A stretch of DNA of 64,000 nucleotides, taken from Prunus persica (taxonomy: Eukaryota; Streptophyta; Magnoliopsida; Rosales; Rosaceae). The position numbers were made by a program, and so were the translations under genes. Positions 11,154 to 23,008 of this stretch are shown one piece after another. The DNA is taken from contig NC_034012.1 in the NCBI RefSeq assembly GCF_000346465.2, positions 19,517,157 through 19,581,156 of the forward strand, given 5' to 3'. How positions within the stretch are numbered: position 1 is the stretch's first letter; each line of letters begins with the position of its first letter. The notes beneath the pieces were generated by a model, which saw only the letters and a list, made by a program, of their open reading frames with translations, searched no databases and was not told the origin of the DNA.

Positions 11154-12630
11154 TAAAAGTCATCATCAATAAACATGTAATGAAAAAAACATACCTTACT
11201 ATCTAAAAATCATTCACATTGTATTTGAAATCTTTATTTGAAGAATTAAAACTAGTACAAGAGTTTTTTCCCCAAAAGGAAAAAAAAAAAAAAAACTAGT
11301 ACAATACTTAATGTTTGAAAATTGATCTTGACTTTTTAGAAGAGAAATCATCAATCAAATGTTCATAATCAAGTTTTTCTAGAAGTTCACTTCCAATTGA
11401 AATCAGAGCTAGTCTATTTAATCTTTCTTGTGACAAAAATTGTCAAAGGATTGAAAACAATGAACCAAAGAGAGATTAAATTAAGCCCTTTTAACTTCCC
11501 ACTAAATTACTCTCTTTCCGTATGAATTTAAATTTTCATTAAATTATCAAAGAATTTTAAAAAAAAAAGTCTGATTTGATGTTATCCGAAACAACACCAA
11601 ACACAGTATAACTTAGTCAGACTATTTATCCGGAACAACACCAAACGCCTTATAATAAACAGTTTGTACTCTCCAAAACATATTAATATTATCCGATAGA
11701 AATTAGTCAGTATAGTCCGACGTACCAAACGAGCCCTAAAAGTCATCATCAATAAACATGTAATGACAAAAACATACCTTACTATCCAAAAATCATTCAC
11801 ATTGTATTTATAATCTTTATTTGAAGAATTAAAACTATTACAAGAGGTTTTTCTCGAAAAGAAAAAAAAAACTACTATAATACTTAATGTTTGAAAATTG
11901 ATCTTGACTTTTTAGGAGAAATCATCAATCAAATGTTCATAATCAAGTTTTTCTAGAAGTTCACTTCCAATTGAAATCATAGCTAGTCTATTTAATCTTT
12001 CTTGTGACAAAAATTGTCAAAGGATTGAAAAAATGAACCTAAGAGAAATTAAATTAAAAGCTCTTTTTACTTCCCACTAAATTACTCCCTTTCCGTCTGA
12101 ATTTAAATTTTCATTAAATTATCAAAGAATTAAAAAAAGAGTATGATCTGATGTAATCCGGAACAACACCAAACACAGTATAACTTAGTTAGACTATTTA
12201 TCCGGCACAATACCAAACGCCTTATAATATTATGGATAAACAGTCAGTACTCTCCGAAACATATTAATATTATCCGATAGAAATTAGTCAGTACAATCCG
12301 ACGTACCAAACGAGCCCTAAAGTCATCATCAATAAACATGTAATGACAAAAACATACCTTACTATCCAAAAATCATTCACATTGTATTTGTAATCTTTAT
12401 TTGAAGAATTGAAACTATTACAAGAGTTTTTTCCTGAAAATAAAAAAACAACAACTAGTACAATACTTAGTGTTTGAAAATTGATCTTGACTTTTTAGAA
12501 GAGAAATCATCAATCAAATGTTCATAATCAAGTTTTTCTAGAAGTTCACTTCCAATTGAAATCAGAGCTACTCTGTTTAATCTTTCTTGGGACAAAAATT
12601 GTCAAAGTATTGAAAAAATGAACCAAAGAG
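10877..12630. repeat. Three tandem ~575-595 bp units
   Basis: The phrase CCCTTTTAACTTCCC or a variant occurs at 10891, 11486 and 12061. Three successive units then run in parallel to the phrase AAAAATTGTCAAAG. Each unit contains the right end of the MITE (CCAAACGAGCCCTAAAAGTC) plus adjoining hAT sequence. The duplication therefore happened after the MITE had inserted. An open frame at 11582-11800 (minus) lies inside it and is not a gene. Confidence 0.9.
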
Positions 12631-12936
12631 AGATTGATGAATGATGATGATTACTTACCAGAAAATCAGAGTTTAAGAGAAAGAAGAAGTCATGAAGTTT
12701 TTTTTTTTTTGGAAGAAAGTACTTTTTTGGAGGAGAAAACGTTCTTTTCTCTTTCTGAAGAACAATAGGGAGGAAAGTAAGGTATGTTTTTGTCACACAT
12801 ACTTTTGTGATAATATGCAGCACGCTAAATTATATATACCATTCCTATAATTTTAATATATATAATATAAAGAAATTTTTTTTTCAAGGGGCCTGTACAT
12901 TGGCGCCACTTGCACCCCCCAAAGCTACCCCTCCGT

Positions 12937-13499
12937 GTCAGATAAGTTTTTCTCCTAAACTAGGCACCAAAACTGTCAATACAAATTGCTTTTGTAGACA
13001 CCAATGTCCATGCCCATTGATTTTTTTTTAATACTGCAGCATGAACCACACAAAATTTTATTCATAGAATATCCGAGGCCAGCATCCCTTGATTCATATT
13101 TAACTAATAGTTTAGCCTAGTAGGTCTTAATTACGGAATTAGAAATATCCGATGCAGAATAAGATATTTAATTGACAGATAGGTAGCCGAACTGGGAATT
13201 TGTTGATGGTTAGAATATATTCCTTAGTTTGTAATACATCCTAGAAAATAAGAAAAAGAAGAAAGTAAGAACCCAACGCTGCACTGAAGAATCATATGAA
13301 AAAGTCAAGAGAAGCATGCTCGATCAGCTTCAATACTTTGAAAGAAGTTCAAAGTAAATTCTTTTGTGACAGTGAGCCAACCAACCACCTATGTCGTTTA
13401 GTGGTCTAGAGGCCAAGTTGGGTCTGTGAGCGGAAGAACAGAATATGGAGAATTTTTTGGGGATTTTTTTCCGCAAAATATTGGGTTATACATAAATTT
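12937..13499. other. No gene seen
   Basis: AT-rich intergenic DNA between the two hAT elements. No open frame or motif is recognised. Confidence 0.5.
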
Positions 13500-14905
13500 T
13501 AAGGAGGTCTACAATCTTTGAGATTCTTTCTTCTTACCTTCTATTGCTGCTGATACAAAGCCAGGGCCATCCCTGAGATTTTGAGGGCCCTGTGCGAACT
13601 TAAATTGGGGCTTCACATAATCTAATACGAAATACTATAAATAAAAATTGGGCATAACTTAATGTCATAAACAATTTTTTTTATAACTAAAAGTCATGAA
13701 TAAATATGTAATGACAATCAGAAATCAAATTCATAAAAATTTAAATGTTTCTATTTGATAAAATTAAATGTTTGGTACAAAAATAAGCTCATTGTGCCCC
13801 TACAAGGTCCTTTGCTACCTCCAATAAGCAATTTGTGTTTAATAGGAAAAAAAATTAGCAATCACAAATTAAAGAGTAGTTGCACACAAATTCCTGAAAT
13901 TTGAATTTGACTATTTGATTTTGAGTGTTCTTTATGAATATAGGAATTAGGGTTTTCTCTTTTTGGTGTTGAAATTCCTGAAATTGAAAGAATAACTAAA
14001 ATTGTCAAAGGATTGAAAAAAGAACCAAAGAGAGATTGATGAATGATGATGATTACTTACCAGAAAATCAGAGTTTAAAAGAAAAGAAGAAGCCATGAAG
14101 TTTTTTTTGTTTTTGTTTTGAATGAAAAAAGTACTTTTCTTAGATGAGAAATTTTTTTTTTTTAAATTTTTTAAAAGAATGATCGGAGTAGAAAGTGTTT
14201 GGGGGATATATATATATATTCCTCCTGTGGTTAGCTTCGATGTTTCCTTTTATTTCAAGGGTTTTTGGTTTTTTATTTATTTATTTATTTATTAATTATG
14301 TAAAGTTTTTAGTTATAATGCAAAAATAATATAAAAACAGCATAGAGACCGACTTTAGCAAGAATCAAACTCTGGCGCTACATTAAATGGAGAAGCGCTG
14401 GAGCCAACTCCACCAGACACGCCCTTGTGCAAATGTCTAGCACGCTATACTATATATACAATTCCTATAATATTAATATATATACTATAAAGAAATTTTT
14501 TTTCGGGGGCCCGTAAGAATCGGGGGCCCTGTGCGGTGGCACCACTTGCGCCACCCCAGCGCCGCCCCTGTACAAAGCCCTTTAATACTAGAAACAGAAC
14601 ATCCTAGAATATGAAGCGAATGCAGAACTACCAAGTTCTGTCCTAAGAATTTATAATCTCAGCAGACTTTTCTAAAGACTCTGAAACAACCGCCTTAAAA
14701 TTCTAATTTGTGGGCCATAGAAAAGATCAATTTGAGCCAGCTATGAAAAAATATGAAAGTTCAAAAAAATTATCTTGTTTTTTTATTTCCAAAAAAAAAC
14801 TTTGGGATTGCAAACACTAGTGGTTTGTCTGGAATTCAGGTTACTTGAGCCGCAAGTTTCCTTTTATTTATATTTCGATTAGGTTCCTTGCAGTACTAAT
14901 AGTGG
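13500..14905 (+). repeat. Diverged host segment, copy 2 (carries a hAT element)
   Basis: 13500-13561 joined to 14579-14905 is collinear with copy 1 (4360-4739 + 5741-5850). Where copy 1 has the 995 bp MITE, this copy reads through with only a short deletion (AACACTAGTGGTTTGTC near 14813). Confidence 0.8.
13562..14570. mobile_element. hAT-like non-autonomous element, copy B, 1009 bp
   Basis: The element starts CAGGGCCATCCCTGAG. Its end, read on the other strand, is CAGGGGCGGCGCTGGG, a CAGGG(G)C-type inverted end common in plant hAT elements. It is flanked by a perfect 8 bp duplication TACAAAGC (13554-13561 and 14571-14578), the size expected for hAT. The homologous host segment at 4428-4435 shows the site with one TACAAAGC and no insert. 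The interior is AT-rich with poly-T runs and no transposase. Confidence 0.85.
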
Positions 14906-15219
14906 CACGCTCACACAACACTCTCTTAGCCTATTGCTAGGGCTAAGACAATTTTGGGGTAAACACTATATATAAATCAAAGAGAGCCAAAAAAAAAAGG
15001 GTAAATTCCCTTAAAGAGAAAGCAAAACCATGATTATTAATATGTCATACAAATGAGGGCGCCTCCCAGCAAAGTTAAGTATAAAGCAAGCTGCATGCTG
15101 ATTAATTAACTCTGCTCGCTCAACATGCACCTCTTTGTCATCATTTTAGGCAAGTGGGAAAGCAATAGTAATTCCAAGCAATGTTGCTTCAGAAAAATAA
15201 CAAATGTAGTACTGAGAGG
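14906..15219. other. Downstream flank of the carbonic anhydrase gene
   Basis: The minus-strand gene ends at 15220, so this stretch holds its 3' untranslated region and terminator. No clear polyadenylation signal stands out. Nothing else is recognised. Confidence 0.5.
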
Positions 15220-16750
15220 TTAAACTCTCTGCTGGTTATTTGTGCTCCTTGCGTTTCGGTCATAGACCTGGATCTCTCGAAGGTTAAGTGGTTGTACTGG
15301 CCCTGCATTCATCTCTGCGTACTGCAATCAATTTAATAACCAAAGATTAGAGACAATATGTTTGAAAATACTTTTGTTTTTTTTTTCTTGTGTTGGGAGA
15401 CGAAAGAAAAGAGTAGAGATGTAGTTGAATCACTTACATCATGCACAGCGAATCGAAATAGCTTTACTTGATCCGTTGAGACTGTTCTTATCTGCATATG
15501 GGCAATTTAAAGTTTGGCAAAGGGTGACATATTTTTATTGATGGTCCAAATTAAAATGAAAAGATATGTACATATGGTCCAAAAGTCGAGACCCTTAAGG
15601 AGGAGCAATTAATTACCTTTCTATCGATGGTCCAAATAACGACTTCAGTGCAAGGAGGAACAGTGAGTGAGCCCATGTATCTGTAATAGTTTTTCCCACC
15701 AATTTTAATCTTTCTAGGATCAATCATCCCCATGTTTCTCTTTGCCTTTTGATCAGTCATGGATTTTACATCCCTTGTCAACTGAGAGATTAATTCACAA
15801 TCTTGCAGTATGTTAGTCTATTCGATCAATAACATTATAGTAGTATTTTTCATAAGAGATGTATCTTATACGTAGTTATGAGTTCGGTCAAATATTTTGC
15901 TATTGGCTATGAATCTGAACTATTGATCAGGTTGATTTTTATGTGACAATATAAGTATGGCAACAAAACATTGTTGAGTTAATAATTTGACTCCGCTTGA
16001 GTACCTTAGAAAGGAAAGAATTGGCATGACCGATCCTGTAGAGGACACCAACGACAGCGATCTTGTTTGTGACGTTGGGATTGAGACTGAGATGAACCAT
16101 GTGGAGCTCCATGGCATGCCTCCTGCCGTTTATGGAATGCTCTGAAGGTGAGTGGCAGTGCATTGTTTGAGCAAATACTCAGTCCCATTTATCTGAATTG
16201 ATCCAGCGTTGCCCATCCACTCCATCTGCGCGCACACACACACTTACACACCAAAAATAATAATTAAGACACATTAATATTACGTGATGAAATAAAAAAA
16301 TTATTGTAAAATTACCGAAATATCATGGCCTCTATTCTTGACAGTGGCATTACAAGGCTTGTAAGTGGTGTTGAGTTTGCCCAAGTTTGGGATTAGCTTG
16401 ACTCTCTGACTTGATAAATCAATAGGAGATTGCATGACTCCATTTTTACACGCAGCCCATTCCTTCTTCATCTCTCCCCACTGCTTCGGCCCCTTTCTGC
16501 TTCCCTGAAGATAGTCGAACTCTCTTTCATCCTCTGCAATATGCACAATATATACATGCATATGATTGATTAAATTTTTTTCCTTTTCCACAAAAAAGAA
16601 AAGAAGAAAAAAAGAATATGTATGTATGTAATTAATCTCATTGTACTTGCCAACTTCCTGAGCTTCGACTGCTGTACTGTAATGTGAGAATAGAAGTAAA
16701 AAGAAGAGTAAAGAAGAAATGCAGATGGGTTTGATTTGATGCGGCTTCAT
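15220..16750 (-). CDS. Alpha-carbonic anhydrase (six exons, frameshift in exon 3)
   Basis: Alpha-carbonic anhydrases interconvert CO2 and bicarbonate with a zinc held by three histidines; plant members are usually secreted or enter plastids through the secretory route. Exons: 16750-16651, 16533-16316, 16225-16005, 15781-15617, 15491-15438, 15321-15220. Exon 1 encodes a hydrophobic signal peptide (ISSLLFFLLLF). Exon 2 carries KNGVMQSPIDL and exon 4 YRYMGSLTVPPCTE, both family hallmarks. All junctions keep phase, predicting 286 residues if one base is restored. In exon 3 the zinc motif expected as HxHSPSEH is broken: one C is missing at about 16159-16160, and the usual Trp between the two His reads Cys. 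Intron 1 has a GC donor (GTTG|GCAAGT). The gene is either a recent pseudogene or carries an assembly error; family identity is firm. Confidence 0.85.
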
Positions 16751-16789
16751 GTTTCACAGTGGCATGCAGCTGCAGGTGAGAGCTATAGA

Positions 16790-16799
16790 TAAATATATA
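16790..16799 (-). promoter_or_regulatory. TATA box of the carbonic anhydrase gene
   Basis: TATATATTTA on the minus strand lies 40 bp upstream of the start codon at 16750. This is compatible with a very short 5' untranslated leader. Confidence 0.5.
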
Positions 16800-17349
16800 G
16801 ACATCACAGCAACACAAACTTAAAGCGTACACAATGACGAAACGGTGAAGTTTCGTACCAGTTTCTGTGAAGGAGTTTCTTCTGCGGGTGTGAACGTGAG
16901 ACTCGACCCTCAATAAAGAATGACCACAGACAGATTGTATCATGTTATTTGCTACTAACCTTTTTCTTCTTCTCCACGCAAACATTAATTACAATTTTGA
17001 AGCTTTTGTTCGTTATAATAATTAACTGGATACCAACCACATTTTAATATTGGGTTGGCACAAGGTGGACATGAACCCTTTTCTTCTTGTATGTTCTTTT
17101 TCTGGGATTTAATGTTATTTTTGTTGTTTTGGTATTCAACTTGTACTCCGAAAGATTTCTCAAAGTTAAGAAAAACTAATAAAGTAAGCTCGGTCGTTCG
17201 AGGTTGGCATCGTTATCTAACCCTAAAATATAGTTCATGTTGGATTTGATTATTAAGAGTATTCTGATATTTTTAATTTAAATATTATGGGTGTGAGAAT
17301 AAGTGGATTGGTTAGTTGGATTTTCGGGACAAATGGACAGGAACAAAAT
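16800..17349. other. Upstream region of the carbonic anhydrase gene
   Basis: Presumed promoter DNA. No further defined element is recognised; the open frames at 16638-16985 (minus) and 17055-17249 (plus) show no domain. Confidence 0.4.
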
Positions 17350-17553
17350 TGTAAAGAATAAAAGAGATGGAATAATCGTTATGTTATTGATATGTTACTA
17401 TCCTTTATATACTAGGTTTACAATCTCCTATTCTAGCATAATATTCCTAATTAAGGCTACAATCTGAGTTTGACCCATAAACCTTGGGGCCTAATATAGG
17501 AAAGACAATTACAATATTTACAATCCTTCAATTACAAGATTTGATTTCCAACA
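17350..17553 (-). repeat. 3' LTR of minus-strand copia element
   Basis: On the minus strand the LTR starts TGTTGGAAATC and ends TTTACA. It aligns with 21254-21434 through CTAGGTTTACAATCTCC and neighbouring phrases. The 5' copy lacks the first ~30 bases and carries an extra ~12 bp insertion. Confidence 0.8.
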
Positions 17554-17559
17554 CTTCCT

Positions 17560-20500
17560 CTCAAGCTGGATAGTGAATGTTGTGAAGTCCAACTTGCGAC
17601 TTAAGTAATTGAAGGCATCTCCTCCCAAGGCCTTCGTAAATATATCTGCCAGCTCATCTTGTGAAGAAATATTGGAAGGAGAAATTACACCAACTTGCAG
17701 TTTCTCTCTCACAATGTGACAATCAATTTCAATGTGCTTCGTTCTTTCGTGGAAAATTGGATTTGCAGCTATATGTAGTGCAGCTTGATTGTCACAATGC
17801 AAAAGTGCAGGACCCTTCTGTGTAACTCTTAAGTCTCGCAATATATAGCGCAACCACGTAATCTCAAGACATGTGATTGCATGGCCGTATACTCTGCTTC
17901 TGCAAATGACCGCGCAACAGTTGACTGTTTCTTTGATTTCCATGAGACAAGAGAATTTCCTAGAAAAACACAATAACCTGTTGTTGATCTCCTTGTTGTT
18001 GGACAACCTGCATGATCTGAATTGCAATAAGCTCTCAACTGAAGGTTGTTCATAGCCGGTAAAAACAGACCTTGACCAGGCGTGCCTTTAATGAATCTTA
18101 AAACACAAAGTGCAGCCTCCATATGTGGTTTTTGGTTGGTGCATGAACTGACTCAAAATCTGAACATAATAAACAATGTCTGGCCTTGTGACAGTAAGAT
18201 AAATTAATCTTCCTACCAACCTCCTATATCTCATCGGATCGTGAAGATCACCATATGTGGGTTTCAATTTCACATTTTGCTCAATTGGGAATTTTTCTGG
18301 TTGTGCACCTGTCAATCCTGCATCTTGTAAAATGTCTAAGGAATATTTCCTTTGTGACATAAAATGACCTTTCTTAGATTGGGAAAATTCAATGCCCAAA
18401 AAATACTTCAAGTCACAAGGTCCTTGATGCGAAACTATTTGAGAATGAAAGATTTAAGATGGTTCATTTCTTGATGATTATTGCCTATAATGAGAATATC
18501 ATCAACATATATGAGCACACCTGTAAAAGAATCTCCATTAACCCTGGTAAAAAGAGAATAGTTAGCCATATATTATTGAAAGCCCGCTTTCTTAATAGCA
18601 TGGGAAAATTTGGAGAACCAATTATGAGATGCCTGTTTAAGCCCATAAAGAGACTTATTTAACCGACACACCAGATTCTCCCCCTGTCGGCAAAGACCGG
18701 GAGGAGAGACCATATAGACCTCCTCCTGTAAGTCACCATAGAGAAAGGCATTCTGAACATCAAGTTGGTGAATAAACCAATTACGAGCAGTAGCAACAGA
18801 TAAAAGGTAGCGGAGAGTAGTAATCTTGGCAGTAGGGGAGAAAGTCTCACTGTAATCAATGCCCTCAATTTGGGTGTAGCCTTTGGAGACGTGGCGAGCC
18901 TTGTAGCGCTCGATGGAGCCATTTGAATTGTATTTAATTTTATAAACCCATTTGCAGCCAATGGGTTTGTGACTAGGCGGTAAAGGAACAAGCGTCCAAG
19001 TACGATTGAGTTGCAATGCATCCAACTCGGCTTTCATGGCAAGTTGCCAATGGGGATTAGAAGCAGCTTGAGCATAATTGGTAGGCTCATAGGTTCCTAA
19101 AACGTTGGCAAGAAAAGCACGATGCGAAGGAGAAAGACAATGATAGGAAATAAAATTAGATAAAGGATGACGAGTCAGGGGAGGTAGAAGAGAAGCCCAT
19201 AAAATAATCATTTTGCCAACGCGGTGGGTGCGTCGAACGAGTGGTGTGTTCTGGGCATCAAGCAGATAAGGAGGAATTGGTTTAGCAATAAACGGGGGGA
19301 TTGCATATGTGGACACAGTAGGGTTGGGAGGAGAAGGAGGCCCAGCACGGGCTGGGGACGAGGGGTATAGGGGCTAAACAAGGGCCCAATATCCAAAGAA
19401 GGGAGACTAAATGTTGGAATGGGTGAACCAGGTGGTGGAGTGGGTCCGGGAAGGTGGGTTTGTAGCAGTGGAGTAGGATCGGGTAGATGGCTTTGTGTAG
19501 GTGTAGTGGAATCAGGTAGATGGATTTGTGCAGGTGTAGGTGATGGAGTGGGACTAGGTGGGGAAAAAATGTATCATCCAGATATGGTACAAGTAAAACC
19601 AATTTGGTGAGAGAGCTGGGTGGGGTGTTTTGGTGGGATTGAAAAGGAAAAATATTTTCAAAAAATTTAACGTCCCAACTCACAAAAAAATGTTTGGTGT
19701 CAAGATCATAAAGTTTGTAACCCTTTTGCCCTATAGGGTAACCCAGAAAAATACAATGCCGTGCGTGAGGGTCAAATTTGTGAGTGGGATGGACGTTGGT
19801 GGCATAACACAAGCAGCCAAAAACACGAAGGTGATCAATATGTGGTAATTTGTGATAAAGCAATTCAAAAGGGGATTTATCAGATAATAAGGGTGTGGGT
19901 AAACGATTGATTACATACACAGCAGTCAAAACACGGTCACCCCAAAAAGACAAGGGATTATGCAATTGAAAGCTCAAAGTGCGGGAAATGTTAAGGATGT
20001 GCCTGTGTTTACGTTCAACTACACCATTTTGTTGAGGTGTATAAACACAGGAGCGTTGAAATTCAACCCCGGGGGAGACAAAAAAATCCTTCAAAGAAGG
20101 AAATTCAGAACCATTATCTGTACGAAGGGTTTTGATAGTGACATTAAACTGATTTTTGACCAGGGGAAAAAAGGATTTAAGCAATGTCTGTATTTCAGAT
20201 TTAAGTGACATAAAAAACACCCAAGTGCATTGGGTAAAATCATCCACAATAGTAAGAAAATAATGTGCATCAGTATGTGAGTGAACACAGTGTGGACCCC
20301 AAATATCACAATGTAACAATTCAAACAGTGAAGAAGTTGATGTTCTACTTAAGGAAAAGGGAATCCGAGTTTGTTTGGCCATAGGACAAACAGTGCAAGA
20401 ATGATCAAATGAAGAAGATATAAAGGAAAAGATTTAGATAAAAACTGAAGGCGAGCAGAGGAAGGATGTCCAAGACGATGATGCCATATGATGGATGTGT

Positions 20501-20960
20501 GCGTGACATGACAAGAGACAGGTCCTTTGGTCAATGGTGACATATAATATAGGCCTCCATTTTGCTTACCCCAACCAATCATCTTCCTCGTAGCCAAGTC
20601 CTGAATAGCACAAAAATCAGGAAAGAGAATTATACAACAATGAAGAGATTTGGTGAGTTTGCTAGCAGACATTAAATTTAAACGAAAAGTAGGGATGTCT
20701 TTATTAAAAAGAATTGTGCCTGTGGAATCAATAGGAACAGATGAACCTATGGGTAAATTGACGAAAGGTATAGAAGAGGAATTGCTATGAATAAAAAAGG
20801 GAAGAGTTGGATGTGATGTGATCTGTAGCTCCACTGTCAAGAATCCAAGAGTTAGAAAAAATAGAATTAACAGACGGAGTGTGGGAAGTGTGAAATCGAC
20901 TTGCTGCATTATAAAAAGAATATGGGTTTTCAGAGGGAAGTTGGGACAAATTTACCATGG
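17560..20960 (-). pseudogene. Copia pol pseudogene (PR-IN-RT-RH), multiply frameshifted
   Basis: Domains follow copia order on the minus strand. The protease vicinity is at about 20860-20800 (ILDSGATDHI-type signature). The gag-pre-integrase motif WHHRLGHPS is at about 20480. The integrase core runs from 20380, with CDIWGP, TDNGSEF and YTPQQNGVVER (D, D, E region present). Reverse transcriptase starts near 19100 (CKWVYKIKYNSNGSIERYK), with YVDD at about 18510 between two open frames. RNase H ends near 17600 ([14 protein letters not shown]). Frame changes occur at roughly 20370, 19300, 18570, 18410, 18100 and 18000. No functional protein can be made. Confidence 0.85.
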
Positions 20961-21241
20961 CTGCAGCGAGTTGTTTGCATTGTTCCTCTTAGAGGCTAGC
21001 AAGGACGTTGAGGATGAGCCCCAAATGAGAGGAAGGGACTGTCTGAGAAAGGGTTGCTGGAAGACATGTGTTGACCTGATGTGCTGAAAAATTGGAGCAT
21101 GTATTGTTATTGCTATCACGTGGCTGCTGTGAATGATTCCCAGCAAGGACATTGGGATTGCCCATGGTGAAGACAAGGGAGTGAAACCCTCAAAAGTTTC
21201 AAAAGAAAATAAAGATGTAAATCACGAGCCACCGGATCGGT

Positions 21242-21253
21242 GCTCTGATACCA
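21242..21253 (-). other. Primer-binding site, initiator Met-tRNA type
   Basis: The minus strand reads TGGTATCAGAGC, a perfect complement-type site for the plant initiator tRNA. It abuts the inner edge of the 5' LTR. Confidence 0.9.
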
Positions 21254-21425
21254 TGTAAAAAATAAAAGAGATGGAATAATCGTTATGTTATTGATATACT
21301 GTTGTACATAATACTATCCTTTATATACTAGGTTTACAATCTCCTATTCTAGCATAATTCCTAATTAAGGCTACAATTTGGGTTTGACCCATAAACATTG
21401 GGTTCTAATATAGGAAACACAATTA

Positions 21426-22153
21426 CTATTTACACCATAAATAACCGAGCATATCTAGCATCAAAATGACTAGCACCAAGGCAGACACACCTTCTCCCCT
21501 GCTGAAACACCCCAAAGGGACACACAAACAAATCCTTAAAAAGTGACTGACCTCATCACCTTCCGACATGTCAAAGAAAGACACTCTTCCGAAGCGTTAG
21601 CCACCTGCTGAAGCTCCCGACTGCTGAACCTAATCTCCAGGGACACGTGTCACCACCACAACAACTTGCACAAAGTTCCACATCGAAACTTTGTGCAAAA
21701 CTCCTACTTTCACTTTCCTATAAATGGGGAACATTACCCGAATAAAAATAGTAACTACTTTCTCACATTTACTGTTACTCTGCCAAAATTACCACATATA
21801 GTTGACTTAAGATCGGAGATCCTTCAACAGGCACCATATCGGTGCGCAAAGCTTAATAACTGCTTCTTCCTCCTTGTCTTCTGCAAGTTCTTCCAACTCC
21901 AAAGGTCCTCACCTTCTTCCTTGCTGAAGATCCTACAATTTTCTAAGTTGACCTTCCTAAAAAATGCATCAACAGTTTGGAGCCGTCTGTGGGAAACGAC
22001 TTCTAAATCCCATTTCCCTCTACTAGCCCCGTTGGCTCCCTCCCCCATCAAGCCCCGTCGCCTCTTCTACTCGAGGCCAGCCTCAATACCCAGCGCCACA
22101 CCCCCCATGGGGATTCCTCTCAAAAGAAACCTTCGGCGGAAGGGAATCTCCGA
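21426..22153 (+). mobile_element. Gypsy-type LTR and leader, copy 1 (truncated)
   Basis: It aligns along its length with 23009-23730. The LTR part ends in CATCAACA at 21974. It is followed by TTTGGAGCCGTCTGTGGGAA, a slightly mutated form of the TTTGGCGCC primer site used by many plant gypsy elements, then a leader with ATGGGGATTCCTC. Homology to copy 2 stops at about 22153 (GGGAATCTCC), where an unrelated minus-strand pseudogene begins. The left end abuts the truncated copia LTR; its exact start is unclear. Confidence 0.7.
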
Positions 22154-22804
22154 TGTTGCCTTGGCCCAATTATATTTTGGCATTGTGCATACATCTTGGC
22201 AATGTGAAACTATGCTCGAAGAAATAGTGCTGCCAGTATTGCAAAACAACAATGTAATACAAAAATGCAGGCACACAAGGCATACAAAATCTTCACATTC
22301 TTGTTGGGCATTGCATGTAACTAACTTGCACATTGCAGATTCAATATCTTGCCTACTAAGTCGTTCAATGTTTTCAAAGTTCCCTTGAACAAAATCTGTA
22401 TTATCTTTCGAACTTCGTTTATTAATATTTATCTCACAACCAATATTAGGTAAACCAAGCAGTTCCTCAACATCAAAACCAATGAATTTTTCATGCCTAC
22501 CACAAAGTGTGAAGTCTCTAGTCGTAGCATCGAAATACTGAATGATTCTGATTATATCTATATATGATTTCTTGCATGTGTTTTTGTTGACCAAGATTTC
22601 ATCAAAAGCTCTAAAATGACCCTAAAAGGGTGTCACCCTCATAATCTCACGGTGTTCTTTTTGAATACTTAATCTCAAACCATTAAAAACATTAAAAAAT
22701 GACCCAAAATGAAATTTGTATTGCATTTCCCAAACTCTCTTTTCAAATCCATTTTGCCTACAAAACAAAACACCTATTGTCATACCCATATGTGCCAAAA
22801 ACAT
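22154..22804 (-). pseudogene. Plant-mobile-domain/DUF1985-like transposon protein fragment
   Basis: A single minus-strand frame runs from about 22804 to about 22154 with one in-frame TAG near 22625. Recognisable phrases are FCRQNGFEKRVWEMQYKF, DFTLCGRHEKFIGFDVEELL and LGLPNIGCEININKRSSKDN. Such segments occur in plant proteins linked to Ulp1-carrying Mutator or CACTA transposons and in plant-mobile-domain proteins. I assign the family only tentatively. The host sequence around it is gypsy leader, suggesting insertion or template switching. Confidence 0.5.
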
Positions 22805-23008
22805 AGTTCATATCAGAATTCTCTACAATTCAACAACAATCGTGAACAGTCCAAAAAATTATAGCAAAAACCCAAAAATGAATGGTTTTCTAAAACATTT
22901 TTACCTTTATTGATAGGTTTGTAGTCTGCTCTTCCTAATTTAGTGTCCAAAAAAAAAAAAAATATTCTAAATATGCACAGCAAGTAAAAAAATTTCTTTA
23001 ATATGCAT
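22805..23008. other. AT-rich spacer, no gene
   Basis: A poly-A run occurs at about 22950-22965. Nothing else is recognised. Confidence 0.5.

Larger units (their letters stand above)
9770..12936. mobile_element. hAT-like non-autonomous element, copy A (nested, expanded)
   Basis: The left end (AAGGCCGTCTCTGAGATTTT, then GGGCCCTGTGC) and the right part (about 12592-12936) match hAT copy B at 13562-14570. Copy A has been enlarged by a PIF-like MITE (9856-11153) and by a local triplication (10877-12630). No 8 bp target duplication is recognisable. There is no transposase; it is a relic. Confidence 0.6.
17350..21434 (-). mobile_element. Ty1/copia retrotransposon, minus strand, gag largely deleted
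   Basis: Direct repeats at 17350-17553 (3' LTR) and 21254-21434 (5' LTR, truncated at its outer end) bracket copia pol sequence. The primer site TGGTATCAGAGC lies on the minus strand at 21253-21242, touching the 5' LTR. A purine run, GAGAGGAAG, precedes the 3' LTR at 17554-17562. The 5' LTR stops at about 21434 against gypsy-type sequence, and no target duplication is found. The distance from primer site to protease is only about 400 bp, so almost all of gag is missing. The element is dead. Confidence 0.85.
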
